This document shows positions 16,137 to 24,350 of a DNA stretch of 64,000 nucleotides, piece after piece. Within the stretch, counting starts at the first letter, position 1. Each line of letters opens with the position of its first letter. A program made the translations under genes and the position numbers. The notes under the pieces are model-generated. The model saw only the letters and a list, made by a program, of their open reading frames with translations, did no database searches and was not told the DNA's origin. Source of the stretch: Ideonella alba (GTDB lineage Bacteria; Pseudomonadota; Gammaproteobacteria; Burkholderiales; Burkholderiaceae_C); the NCBI RefSeq assembly GCF_018069875.1, contig NZ_JAGQDF010000002.1:372001-436000 (forward strand), given 5' to 3'.

Positions 16137-17381
16137 TCAAGGCTCGAACGCCCGCAGCGCCAGCCCAGTGGCCGTGCGCACCACGGCCTGACACAGCGCG
16201 TCACCGCCACCGCCATTGGTCAGCACCACCAGCGCATGGCCGCGCGCCACATCAGCCAGCGCGAAGGCGCGGAACTGGTTGGCGTTGTTGCCGGCGTGGT
16301 AGAGCAGCGGTCCGATGGCCGTTTGCTCCCGGTTCCAGCCCAGGGTCTTGGCGGTCCATGGCGGGCGGGTCTCGAACTGCGGCTCGGTGTGCAGTCGCTG
16401 CCAGGCCGGTGCCAGGTGGGGCCCGCAGGCCATGGGCATCAGCACCCGCAGGAAGCGCGCGTAGTCGGCCGCGGTGCAGCGCAGGCTGGCGGCGGCATTG
16501 CTCATCAGGTCGCCCGGCCAGGCCACCGCGGCCGAGGGCACGCTGCCGCCCAGGGCCGCGAAGGCCCGCTGTGCGTCGTCCCAGCGCCAGTCGGCCAAGG
16601 GCCGCCCCCAGGCCCTGGCCAGTGGCAGCGCCTGCAGCCAGGCCTCGCGCATCATCTGTCGGGGCAGCGGCACCAAAGGCGCGGCCTGGGGTGCGGCATG
16701 GCCCCACACCGCGCGGCGGGCGACCTCCTCGCTCCAGGCCAGATCACTGTCGCGCAGGCCCGCGGGCTCGAACAGGGCACGCTGCGCCAGGCGCGGCAGC
16801 GACAGGCCGCTGCGCTGCTCGACCACGAGCTGCAACCAGAAGAAGGCCTCGCCGGAGTAGCTCAGGCGCGTCCCCGGCTCAAAGGCGGGCCGCAGGGTCT
16901 CCTTCATCGGCTCGCGGCGCCAGTTGGGCAGACCGCTGGTGTGGCACAGCACGTGGCGCGCAGTGATGCGGGCACTCCAGGGGTGGTCATCCAGCCAGGC
17001 TGGCCGCAGGGTGTCGACCAGCGGCTCGTCCAGCCGCAGCCGCCCCTCGCTCGCCTGCTGCAAGGCCAGCCAGGCGAACACTGGTTTGGTCAGCGAGGCC
17101 GCCTCGAACAAGGCCTGCGGCGCCAGCGCCTGCCCGGTCTGCGCATTCGCCAGCCCCTGCTGGTGCTGCCAGGCGAGTTCGCCCCCCTCCAGCACCGCCA
17201 TCGACACGGCAGGCACCTGGGCGCGCTGCATCCAGTCGGGCAGCGCGGCCATCACGGCATCGTCCGGTTGCCAGGTGGCGCGTGGGCGGGGCGTGGCACA
17301 GCCGGCCAGGGCCGAGGCGATGGTCAACAGACACCGACGCCGGTTCAGGCGGGCACAAGCGCGGGGAAGGAGGTGGCTCAC
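16137..17381 (-). CDS. serine hydrolase, class C beta-lactamase family, likely lipoprotein
   Basis: A 414-residue penicillin-binding-type hydrolase. Ser-x-x-Lys is SLTK (S96, K99), the second motif is YSG (about 172), and HTSGLP lies about 45 residues after SLTK as in class C/esterase-type members. The amino end has arginines, a short hydrophobic stretch and a lipobox-like ALAGC (C28), suggesting a membrane-anchored lipoprotein. The start is a GTG at 17381; no better in-frame ATG precedes the lipobox. Such enzymes are D-Ala-D-Ala peptidases, esterases or amidases, and activity cannot be told from sequence. It converges with C3 and is not obviously part of that locus. Confidence 0.82.
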   Translation of the reverse strand: MSHLLPRACARLNRRRCLLTIASALAGCATPRPRATWQPDDAVMAALPDWMQRAQVPAVSMAVLEGGELAWQHQQGLANAQTGQALAPQALFEAASLTKPVFAWLALQQASEGRLRLDEPLVDTLRPAWLDDHPWSARITARHVLCHTSGLPNWRREPMKETLRPAFEPGTRLSYSGEAFFWLQLVVEQRSGLSLPRLAQRALFEPAGLRDSDLAWSEEVARRAVWGHAAPQAAPLVPLPRQMMREAWLQALPLARAWGRPLADWRWDDAQRAFAALGGSVPSAAVAWPGDLMSNAAASLRCTAADYARFLRVLMPMACGPHLAPAWQRLHTEPQFETRPPWTAKTLGWNREQTAIGPLLYHAGNNANQFRAFALADVARGHALVVLTNGGGGDALCQAVVRTATGLALRAFEP

Positions 17382-17445
17382 CCCGCGATGTTCGCATCCA
17401 GCGCCGGCCGGAGGGGCCGCGGTGTGCGCGGCCAGGGGGTGAAGG

Positions 17446-17521
17446 TGGTGGGCCCTGTAGGATTCGAACCTACGACCAACGGATTAAGAGTCCGCTGCTC
17501 TACCAACTGAGCTAAGAGCCC
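17446..17521 (-). tRNA. tRNA-Lys (anticodon CTT), copy 3 in transcription order
   Basis: A 76-nt gene on the minus strand including the encoded CCA (17446-17448). The acceptor stem starts GGGCTCT, the anticodon loop is CTCTTAA and the T-loop is GGTTCGAATCC. Identical to the two other CTT copies. Confidence 0.97.
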
Positions 17522-17564
17522 GTCATCGCTGACGGCGGCGGCCCGCAGGCAGCCTCTGAATTCT

Positions 17565-17640
17565 TGGTGGGCCCTGTAGGATTCGAACCTACGACCAACG
17601 GATTAAGAGTCCGCTGCTCTACCAACTGAGCTAAGAGCCC
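17565..17640 (-). tRNA. tRNA-Lys (anticodon CTT), copy 2
   Basis: A 76-nt gene with encoded CCA, identical in sequence to the genes at 17446 and 17642. It is separated from the preceding copy (in transcription) by a single nucleotide and from the next by 43 nt. Confidence 0.97.
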
Positions 17641-17641
17641 G

Positions 17642-17717
17642 TGGTGGGCCCTGTAGGATTCGAACCTACGACCAACGGATTAAGAGTCCGCTGCTCTACC
17701 AACTGAGCTAAGAGCCC
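17642..17717 (-). tRNA. tRNA-Lys (anticodon CTT), copy 1
   Basis: A 76-nt gene with anticodon loop CTCTTAA and encoded CCA. Its 3' end is one base from the 5' end of the next tRNA at 17640. Confidence 0.97.
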
Positions 17718-17760
17718 GCTCGTATCGCCTGGCACCGGCACGAAGGCCAGCGCTGGGCAG

Positions 17761-17836
17761 TGGTGGGTTGTGCAGGATTCGAACCTGCGACCAACGGATT
17801 AAAAGTCCGCTGCTCTACCGACTGAGCTAACAACCC
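17761..17836 (-). tRNA. tRNA-Lys (anticodon TTT)
   Basis: A 76-nt gene with acceptor stem GGGTTGT, anticodon loop CTTTTAA and encoded CCA. It is the first gene of the four-tRNA operon in transcription order and decodes AAA/AAG, complementing the three CTT copies. Confidence 0.97.
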
Positions 17837-17850
17837 TCTCCGGCAGAGCC

Positions 17851-18648
17851 CTAGACTATAGCACGCTTCTGCACGGATTCAGCCTGACCTGCATCGGACA
17901 GGCACAAACGCATCAGTTCAGCGGCCGCCGCCAGGCCCATGCTGGCGGTGACGGTGACGCTGGATCCGTAGCCATGGCAGTTCAGGCTGCCATCGCTGTC
18001 GCAGGCATCGGCCGGCGGCGCCACCGGCTCGCGCGAGAACACGCAGCGCAGGCCGATGCGGCCCTGGCGCGGCGCGCCGTGTTCGCGACGCAGACGCTGG
18101 CGCAGCGAGGACAGCAGCGGATCATGGGTGACCGCGGCCAGGTCGTCGATCTCCAGGCGCTCGGGCCGCAGCTTGCCGCCGGCCGCGCCGCAGCACACCA
18201 GCGGCACGCGGGCCGCGCGTGCCCAGGCGGCCAGCGCCAGCTTGGCCCGCACCTGGTCGCAGGCGTCGATCAGGCCGTCCACCGGCGCGGGCAGCAAGGC
18301 CGGCCAGTTGCCGGGCTCGACGAAGGCATCGACCACCTGCACGGCACAGCCGGGGTGGATGTCGGCCAGGCGCTCGGCCAGGGCCTCGCCCTTGGCCTGG
18401 CCCAGCGTGCGACCGGTGGCCTGCACCTGCCGGTTGATGTTGGACTCGGCCACATGGTCCAGGTCGATCAGCACCAGGCCCGCCACGCCGCTGCGGCCCA
18501 GCGCCTCCACCGCCCAGGAACCCACGCCACCCAGGCCCACCACCGCCAGGCACAGGCCGCGCAGGCGCTGGTAGGCGGCGTCGCCATGCAGCCGGCGCAA
18601 GCCGCCGAAGCGGCGCTCCAGGTCGGCCTCGTCCGCCACCAGCGGCAT
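17851..18648 (-). CDS. tcdA: tRNA threonylcarbamoyladenosine dehydratase
   Basis: A 265-residue E1-like ThiF/MoeB-fold protein. The nucleotide loop VGLGGVGSWAVEALGRSG is near residue 37, and ADP-binding DLDHVAESNINRQ follows, as in TcdA (CsdL/YgdL). The enzyme uses ATP to cyclise t6A to ct6A at position 37 of ANN-decoding tRNAs, among them tRNA-Lys, whose genes lie directly downstream. The carboxyl end has the hydrophobic SMGLAAAAELMRLCL helix of the family. The start at 18648 lies 2 bp after the stop of the YedE-type gene, so the two form an operon. Confidence 0.9.
   Translation of the reverse strand: MPLVADEADLERRFGGLRRLHGDAAYQRLRGLCLAVVGLGGVGSWAVEALGRSGVAGLVLIDLDHVAESNINRQVQATGRTLGQAKGEALAERLADIHPGCAVQVVDAFVEPGNWPALLPAPVDGLIDACDQVRAKLALAAWARAARVPLVCCGAAGGKLRPERLEIDDLAAVTHDPLLSSLRQRLRREHGAPRQGRIGLRCVFSREPVAPPADACDSDGSLNCHGYGSSVTVTASMGLAAAAELMRLCLSDAGQAESVQKRAIV
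17855..17882 (-). promoter_or_regulatory. putative sigma-70 promoter of the tRNA-Lys operon
   Basis: Read on the minus strand, TATAGT (17860-17855) is a good -10 box, with CTGAAT 16 bp upstream as a weak -35 box. The start would fall about 12-15 bp before the TTT tRNA. The promoter overlaps the last codons of tcdA. Confidence 0.5.
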
Positions 18649-18650
18649 GC

Positions 18651-19742
18651 TCACAGCAGACGCTCCAGGCGCGCGGCCTCCCAGCGCAGCACGGCCCAGG
18701 CGCCGGCGATGATGGCCAGCGTGCTGATCAGCGAACCCAGCGCCAGCGTCGACAGGCCCGACAGGCCCTGGCCGAAGCTGCAGCCCAGCGCGGTCACGCC
18801 GCCCACGCCCATCAGCACCGCACCCAGCAGGTGGCGCCCCAGGTCGGCCGGGTTGCGGAAGCTCTCCCAACGGAACTGCCCCGACTGCCAGGCCGACAGT
18901 CCTGCGCCCAGCACCAGGCCCAGCGAGATGACGATGCCCACGCTCAGCACCCGGTTGCGGTCACTGAAGTAGGTCAGCCAGTCCAGCGTGAAGGCCGCCG
19001 GGCTGACGAAGTTGTAGCCCTCCATCGCATGGCTGGCCGTGGCCAGGTAGACCGGCTCCAGCGTGTCGGGATGTTCGGGCAGGAAGCCCAGGTGGCCGCT
19101 GACCCACCACTGCGCCACCAGCAGCAGACCGACCAGCGCGCCGGGCAGCACTTCCTTCCAGCGCGCACGCCACAGCACACCGGCCGCCAGCAGCACCGCC
19201 AGCCCCAGGGCCAGCGCCGTCTGTCCGCCCGGGCCCAGGTGCAGCAGTGAGGGCAGGTCCTGGCGTGCCGGCAGTTCCACCGCCAGCCGGTCCACGGTAC
19301 TGTCGCGCACCACCGCAGTGATGCCGCGCAGCGTGGCCTGCGCCGCGATGCCCATCACCAGGAAGACCACCAGCGACTTCAGGTTGCCACCACCGATGCG
19401 CACCAGCGTGCGCGCCCCGCAGCCCGAGCCCAGCACCATGCCGGCGCCAAACATCAGCCCACCCACCAGGTGCGAGCCCCACTGCAGCGTCGGTGCGGTG
19501 TAGAAGCTGCCGGCGCGGTCGATCTGACCGCTGGCCGAGAGCAGCCCGAAGCCGCCGATCGCCACCGCCAGCGCCAGGCCAAAGGCGCGTGCCCGGGTAC
19601 TGTCGCCAAAGCTGAGGATGTCGGCCACCGCCCCCATCGAGCAGAAATGGCTGCGCTGCAGCGTGGCGCCCAGCAGCACCGCCAGGCCAAAGCCCAGCCA
19701 GAGCACGAGGGTGGTGAGGGCGGCGGGGTCAGGCATGGCCAT
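18651..19742 (-). CDS. YeeE/YedE-family sulfur-compound transporter
   Basis: An inner-membrane protein of about 363 residues with roughly nine to ten hydrophobic helices in two related halves. The halves carry the cysteine signatures of the family: RSHFCSMGA (about 30-38) and GSGCGARTLVR (about 105) in the first, and TALGCSFGQGLSG near 320 in the second. YeeE/YedE (TsuA-like) proteins take up thiosulfate or related sulfur species by passing them along conserved cysteines. Two ATGs (19742, 19736) are possible. Co-transcription with tcdA is implied by the 2-bp gap. Confidence 0.85.
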   Translation of the reverse strand: MAMPDPAALTTLVLWLGFGLAVLLGATLQRSHFCSMGAVADILSFGDSTRARAFGLALAVAIGGFGLLSASGQIDRAGSFYTAPTLQWGSHLVGGLMFGAGMVLGSGCGARTLVRIGGGNLKSLVVFLVMGIAAQATLRGITAVVRDSTVDRLAVELPARQDLPSLLHLGPGGQTALALGLAVLLAAGVLWRARWKEVLPGALVGLLLVAQWWVSGHLGFLPEHPDTLEPVYLATASHAMEGYNFVSPAAFTLDWLTYFSDRNRVLSVGIVISLGLVLGAGLSAWQSGQFRWESFRNPADLGRHLLGAVLMGVGGVTALGCSFGQGLSGLSTLALGSLISTLAIIAGAWAVLRWEAARLERLL

Positions 19743-19830
19743 GGTGGGGCGGGATTCTAGTGTGCAGCCCCGCCAACACCCGGCCGCTGGCCGGGTCATC
19801 CCGGGCCGGCAAAGCCGGCGCGCCGGCCGG

Positions 19831-20601
19831 TCAGCGCAGCACCGCCAGACGTTCCCGGGCGGCGACCGCCGCTTCCGACTTCGGGTACTGCTTGACCAGG
19901 TCGTCCAGGCTGCGGCGCGCGCCCTTGGTGTCCTTCAGCTCGACCTGGCAGTTGGCCAGCGCCAGCAGCGCCTCGGGGGCCCGCAGGTGCTCGGGGGCTG
20001 CGGTCAGGAACTGGCGGAAGGTGGCCAGCGCGTCCTTGTAGGCGCGCAGGCCGTACTGGGCGTTGCCCAGCCAGTAGCGTGCGCTGTCGGTGTAGCCCGA
20101 CTGCGGCCAGCGGCGCAGAAAGGCCTGCAGCGCCCCGGCAGCCTTCTCGAAGTCGCCCGAGCGCAGCACCGCGATGGCCTCCTCGTAGGCGCGCTTCTCG
20201 TCGGGCTCGACGGTGATCTCCTTGCCGTCGACCGTCACCTGCTGCGGCTCCAGGCGCTTCATGCGCTCGTCGACCACCTGCGTCATGTCCTTCTGCCGGC
20301 GCTGCACGTCGGCCAGGTCGCGCTGCGTGGTCTCGAGCTGGCCGCGCAGGCGCGCCAGCTCGGCCTTGAGCTGCTCGTTCTGGTTGTTCAGGTCGAGCAG
20401 GCTGCGCTGCAGCGTCTGGATCTGGTCGTTCAGCTGGCGCTGGGCCGCCACGTTCTGGCTGCGCGTCTCGTCCAGGCGGGTGCGCAGGTCCAGGATGGCC
20501 TTGCGCGCCTCGTCGTCGTCGAACAGGCCGGCCTGCGACGGCAGGCTGCAGGCCAGGCAGGCCGCCAGCGCCAGCGCGCGCGGCAGGAAGGACACCCTCA
20601 T
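19831..20601 (-). CDS. ybgF: Tol-Pal system protein YbgF/CpoB
   Basis: A periplasmic protein of 256 residues. It has a signal peptide ending LPSQAGLFDDDEARKA, a trimeric coiled coil (about 35-110) and a carboxyl TPR domain (about 135-250, with AYEEAIAVLRSGDFEKA and YTDSARYWLGNAQY). CpoB links Tol-Pal driven outer-membrane constriction to peptidoglycan synthesis at division. The gene starts 2 bp after the pal stop and ends a tolB-pal-ybgF operon. Confidence 0.93.
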   Translation of the reverse strand: MRVSFLPRALALAACLACSLPSQAGLFDDDEARKAILDLRTRLDETRSQNVAAQRQLNDQIQTLQRSLLDLNNQNEQLKAELARLRGQLETTQRDLADVQRRQKDMTQVVDERMKRLEPQQVTVDGKEITVEPDEKRAYEEAIAVLRSGDFEKAAGALQAFLRRWPQSGYTDSARYWLGNAQYGLRAYKDALATFRQFLTAAPEHLRAPEALLALANCQVELKDTKGARRSLDDLVKQYPKSEAAVAARERLAVLR

Positions 20602-20603
20602 GC

Positions 20604-21161
20604 TCAGCGGTCCTTCACTTCGGCGCGGCGGTTCTTGGCCCAGGCGGCTTCATCGTGGCCCGGGTCGGCCGGGCGCTCCTCGCCGTAGCTGACCGCCTCG
20701 AGCTGCTTGTCGCTCACGCCCAGCAGGACCAGCGCACGCTGCACCGCCTCGGCGCGCTTCTGGCCCAGGGCCAGGTTGTATTCGCGGCCACCGCGCTCGT
20801 CGGTGTGCCCTTCAATCTGTACCAGGCGCTGGCGGTTGGCTTGCAGCAGCTTGGCCTGGCCCTCGACGACGCTGCGGTACTCGTCCTTGATGACAAAGCT
20901 GTCGAAATCGAAGTAGACGACCCGGCCGACGGTGCCCGCCTTGTCCTGCGCAGTCAGGTCCACGGTGGCGACATTGCTCTGGGCCGTGCCGCCCGCCCCG
21001 GCGCCTGACCCGCCCTGGGCGGCGGCATTGGGGTTGCGCGATTCGACCGGCACGTCGTTGTCGAGCTTGACGCTGGAGGCACAGCCGGCCAGCAGGGACG
21101 CCGCCAGCGCGGCGGACCACAGCAGAGGGCGGGAGCGGCGAGGCGTTGCAGAGGGGATCAT
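20604..21161 (-). CDS. pal: peptidoglycan-associated lipoprotein Pal
   Basis: A 185-residue outer-membrane lipoprotein. Arginine-rich start, lipobox LLAGC (about 22-26), a flexible Gly/Ala-rich spacer, then an OmpA-like peptidoglycan-binding domain with VYFDFDSF and EGHTDERGGREYNLALGQ(K)RA. It ties the outer membrane to peptidoglycan and binds TolB. The start at 21161 gives a correctly placed lipobox. It lies 35 bp after tolB. Confidence 0.95.
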   Translation of the reverse strand: MIPSATPRRSRPLLWSAALAASLLAGCASSVKLDNDVPVESRNPNAAAQGGSGAGAGGTAQSNVATVDLTAQDKAGTVGRVVYFDFDSFVIKDEYRSVVEGQAKLLQANRQRLVQIEGHTDERGGREYNLALGQKRAEAVQRALVLLGVSDKQLEAVSYGEERPADPGHDEAAWAKNRRAEVKDR

Positions 21162-21196
21162 CGGGTGTCCTCGTGACGGGGGGTGGAGAAAGGCGG

Positions 21197-22516
21197 TCAG
21201 CGGCCGTAGGGCCCCCAGACCGGCTCGCGGATGTCCAGACCGCTGCTCAGCAGGCGCGTCCTGATCTTGCCATCCAGGGTGGTGGTCATCAACACTTCGC
21301 GGCCCTGGCTGCGGGTGGCGTAGATGATGAAGCGGCCGTTCGGCGCGAAGGTGGGGCGCTCGTCGTCGCTGGTGTCGGAGACTGCGGTGACCTGGCCGGA
21401 GGACAGCTCCAGCGTCATCACCCGGAACTGGTTGCCGCCCAGGCGCGTGACGTAGGCCAGCGTGCGGCCGTCCGGGCTGAGCGCCGGGCTGATGTTGTAG
21501 CCGCCCTGGAAGGTGACGCGCTCGGCGCCGCCACCGCCCAGCGGCTGGCGGTAGATCTGCGGGCTGCCGCCGCGGTCGCTGACAAAGTAGATCTGCCTGC
21601 CGTCGGGCGAGAAGACGGCCTCGGTGTCGATCGCCGAGCTTTGCGTGATGCGGCGCGGCGCACCGCCGTCGCGCCCGATCAGGAAGACCTGCGAGCCACC
21701 ATCGCGCGACAGCGTGACGGCCAGCTCGCGCCCATCGGGCGACCAGGCGGGCGCGCTGTTGGTGCCCCTGAAGTTGGCCAGCTGGCGCCGCGCGCCGCTT
21801 TGCAGGTCCTGCACCCAGACCACCGCCTTGCGGGTCTCGAAGCTGACATAGGCGAGCTCGCGGCCGTCGGGTGACCAGGCCGGCGAGATGATCGGCTCGG
21901 CGCTGGCCAGCGCGACCTGGCCGCCCTCGCCATCGGCGTCGGTGATGCGCAGCTGGTAGCGGCCGCCGCCCCGGGTGACATAGGCGATGCGGGTGGAGAA
22001 CACGCCCTTCTCGCCGGTGAGCTTTTCGTAGATCGCGTCGGCGATGCGGTGTGCCGCCAGCCGCAGGTCGGCCGCCGGCACGGCCACGCTCTGGCCGCCC
22101 TGGTCCTGGCCCTTGACCACGTCCCACAGCTTGTAGCGCGCGTCGAAGCGGCCGTCGCTCAGCCGCGTGACCGAGCCAGCCACCAGCGCATCGGCGCCGC
22201 GGCTGCGCAGGTCGGGGTAGGCCGGGGTGCTCAGCTCGTCCAGGCCCGCAGGGGTGTCGACGATGCGAAAGCGACCGCTGCGCTCCAGGTCGGCCCGCAC
22301 GATGGCCGACACCGCCTGCGGCGCGTTCTCCTCGCCGCGGAAGCGGCCCAGCACGATCGGCAGCTGCGTGGCGCCTACGCCGGAAATCTCGACCCGGAAC
22401 TGGGCCGCGGCCGAGCCGGCCAGCAGCCCGCCCCCCAGGCCAGCGGCGGCGCCCATCCAGCCGCCGGCCGCGCCGATCCATTCACGTCGTGTCCACATCG
22501 CCAAGGGTCGAGTCAT
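21197..22516 (-). CDS. tolB: Tol-Pal system beta-propeller protein TolB
   Basis: A periplasmic protein of 439 residues. After the leader comes the alpha/beta domain (about 35-170), then a six-bladed propeller with repeated SPDGR motifs (AWSPDGRELAYVS, AWSPDGRELAVTL, VFSPDGRQIYFVS, ALSPDGRTLAYVT). TolB binds Pal and colicin-type partners. The leader has TRREW followed by a glycine/alanine-rich hydrophobic run, so Tat-type export is possible although TolB is usually a Sec substrate. Starts at 22516 or 22498 are both plausible. tolQRA are not upstream: the next gene is divergent msbA. Confidence 0.93.
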   Translation of the reverse strand: MTRPLAMWTRREWIGAAGGWMGAAAGLGGGLLAGSAAAQFRVEISGVGATQLPIVLGRFRGEENAPQAVSAIVRADLERSGRFRIVDTPAGLDELSTPAYPDLRSRGADALVAGSVTRLSDGRFDARYKLWDVVKGQDQGGQSVAVPAADLRLAAHRIADAIYEKLTGEKGVFSTRIAYVTRGGGRYQLRITDADGEGGQVALASAEPIISPAWSPDGRELAYVSFETRKAVVWVQDLQSGARRQLANFRGTNSAPAWSPDGRELAVTLSRDGGSQVFLIGRDGGAPRRITQSSAIDTEAVFSPDGRQIYFVSDRGGSPQIYRQPLGGGGAERVTFQGGYNISPALSPDGRTLAYVTRLGGNQFRVMTLELSSGQVTAVSDTSDDERPTFAPNGRFIIYATRSQGREVLMTTTLDGKIRTRLLSSGLDIREPVWGPYGR

Positions 22517-22599
22517 TGCGGCAGAAAAAGGTTCCCTGGCCCGGCAGGCCAGTGCATCGGCCGGGATTGTAGGCAGGCACGGTCGATAATCCGGTACCG

Positions 22600-24339
22600 A
22601 TGAGTGACCGACCCACCGACAGCCTGCCCACCCGCGCCCGCCGGCTGGCACCGTACTTCCGCAGCGCGCGCGGCGCCTGGGCCGTGGCCGTGGTGGCCTC
22701 GGTCTTCACCGCCGCCACCGAGCCGCTGACAGCGTGGCTGATGGGGCCGCTGATCGACCAGGGCTTCCACGGCGGCCAGATCCCGCTGTGGCTGGTGCCG
22801 CTGGTCATCGTCGGGCTGTTCCTGGTGCGCGGCATCTCCACCTTCATCGCCAACTATGCGCTGGCCTGGTCGGCCAACCAGGGGGTGCTGGCCTTGCGTC
22901 GCGCGGCCTTCGGCCACCTGCTGCGCGCCGCGCCGGACCTGTTCGGCCGCCACAGCGCCAGCAGCCTGACCAATACGCTGGTCTACGAGGTGCAGAGCGG
23001 CGCGCAGTTGCTGGTGATCGCGGTCAACACCCTGGTCAAGGATTCCCTGACCCTGGCGGGCCTGTTCGGTTACCTGCTGTGGCTGAACTGGAAGCTGACG
23101 CTGCTGGTGACGGTGATGATTCCCGCCGTGGGCTGGGTGATGCGCGTGTCCAGCAAGCGCCTGCGCCGCCTGGCCCGCGAGGGCCAGGGCGCCACCGACG
23201 AGCTGGCCTATGTGGTCGAGGAGAACGTGCTGGCCTGGCGCGTGGTGCGCCTGCACGGTGCCGCCGAGCAGCAAGGCGGCCGCTTCGAGCAGGCCAGCCA
23301 GCGCCTGCGGAGCCTGCTGCTCAAGACCGTGGCCGCCGGCGCCTCGATCACGCCGATCACCCAGGTGCTGGCCTCGATCGCGATGTCGATGGTGATCACC
23401 GTGGCGCTGTGGCAGAGCCAGTCCTCGCAAGCCTCGGTGGGCAGCTTCGTGTCCTTCATCACCGCGATGCTGATGCTGATCACGCCGATCAAGCACCTGA
23501 CCGATGTGATGTCCTCGATGACCCGCGGTCTGGCGGCGCTGGAGCGCGGCCTGGATCTGGTCGAGGCCTTCCCGGTCGAGCGCGGCGGCACGCATGCGCC
23601 GGCGCAGTGCCGGGGCGAGCTGCAGCTGCAGCAGGTGACGCTGCGCTACCGCGACGACCAGGCACCCGCCGTGGACAGCCTGGACCTGCACCTGGTGCCC
23701 GGCCAGACGGTGGCCCTGGTGGGCCCCTCGGGTGCCGGCAAGTCCAGCGTGGCCCACCTGCTGCCGCGCTTCATCGAGCCCACGGCAGGCCGCATCCTGC
23801 TCGACGGCGTGCCGCTGCCCGACTGGAACGTGCAGGCGCTGCGCCGCCACTACGCCTTCGTCAGCCAGGACGTGGTGCTGTTCAACGACAGCGTGGCCGC
23901 CAATGTGGCGCTGGGCGAAACACCGGACGACACGCGCCTGCGCGCTGCACTGGCCAGTGCCAACCTGCTGGACTTCGCGCTGGGCCTGCCGCAGGGCCTG
24001 GAGACGGTGATCGGCCACAACGGCAGCGCGCTCAGCGGCGGCCAGCGCCAGCGTCTGGCGATTGCCCGCGCGCTGTACAAGAACGCGCCGATCCTGATCC
24101 TCGATGAAGCCACGTCAGCGCTCGATGCCGAGAGCGAGCACCTGATCCAGCAGGCCCTGGACCGCCTGATGCAGGGCCGCACGACCCTGGTCATCGCCCA
24201 CCGCCTGTCGACCATCGAGCGTGCCGACCGCATCGTGGCCATGGAAGCCGGCCGCATCGTCGAGCAGGGCACACACACCGAGCTGCTGGCCCATGGCGGC
24301 CTGTACGCCAAGCTGCACGCGATGCAGTTCCGCACCTGA
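22600..24339 (+). CDS. msbA: lipid A export ABC transporter MsbA
   Basis: A 579-residue half-transporter: six transmembrane helices (about 20-310), then an ATPase domain with Walker A GPSGAGKSS (about 378), signature LSGGQRQRLAIARAL (about 478), Walker B ILILDEATSALD and the switch histidine in VIAHRLST. The length and motifs fit MsbA, the homodimeric flippase of lipid A-core. The ATG at 22600 is 83 bp from the divergent tolB start, so the envelope operons share a control region. An aldo/keto reductase gene follows after 11 bp. Confidence 0.9.
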   Translation: MSDRPTDSLPTRARRLAPYFRSARGAWAVAVVASVFTAATEPLTAWLMGPLIDQGFHGGQIPLWLVPLVIVGLFLVRGISTFIANYALAWSANQGVLALRRAAFGHLLRAAPDLFGRHSASSLTNTLVYEVQSGAQLLVIAVNTLVKDSLTLAGLFGYLLWLNWKLTLLVTVMIPAVGWVMRVSSKRLRRLAREGQGATDELAYVVEENVLAWRVVRLHGAAEQQGGRFEQASQRLRSLLLKTVAAGASITPITQVLASIAMSMVITVALWQSQSSQASVGSFVSFITAMLMLITPIKHLTDVMSSMTRGLAALERGLDLVEAFPVERGGTHAPAQCRGELQLQQVTLRYRDDQAPAVDSLDLHLVPGQTVALVGPSGAGKSSVAHLLPRFIEPTAGRILLDGVPLPDWNVQALRRHYAFVSQDVVLFNDSVAANVALGETPDDTRLRAALASANLLDFALGLPQGLETVIGHNGSALSGGQRQRLAIARALYKNAPILILDEATSALDAESEHLIQQALDRLMQGRTTLVIAHRLSTIERADRIVAMEAGRIVEQGTHTELLAHGGLYAKLHAMQFRT

Positions 24340-24350
24340 AGGACCTGTCG

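Noticed and set aside
22513-24018. 501-codon minus-strand frame opposite msbA
   Set aside because: Antisense of an intact ABC transporter, histidine/glutamine-rich low complexity. The true minus-strand start here is tolB at 22516.
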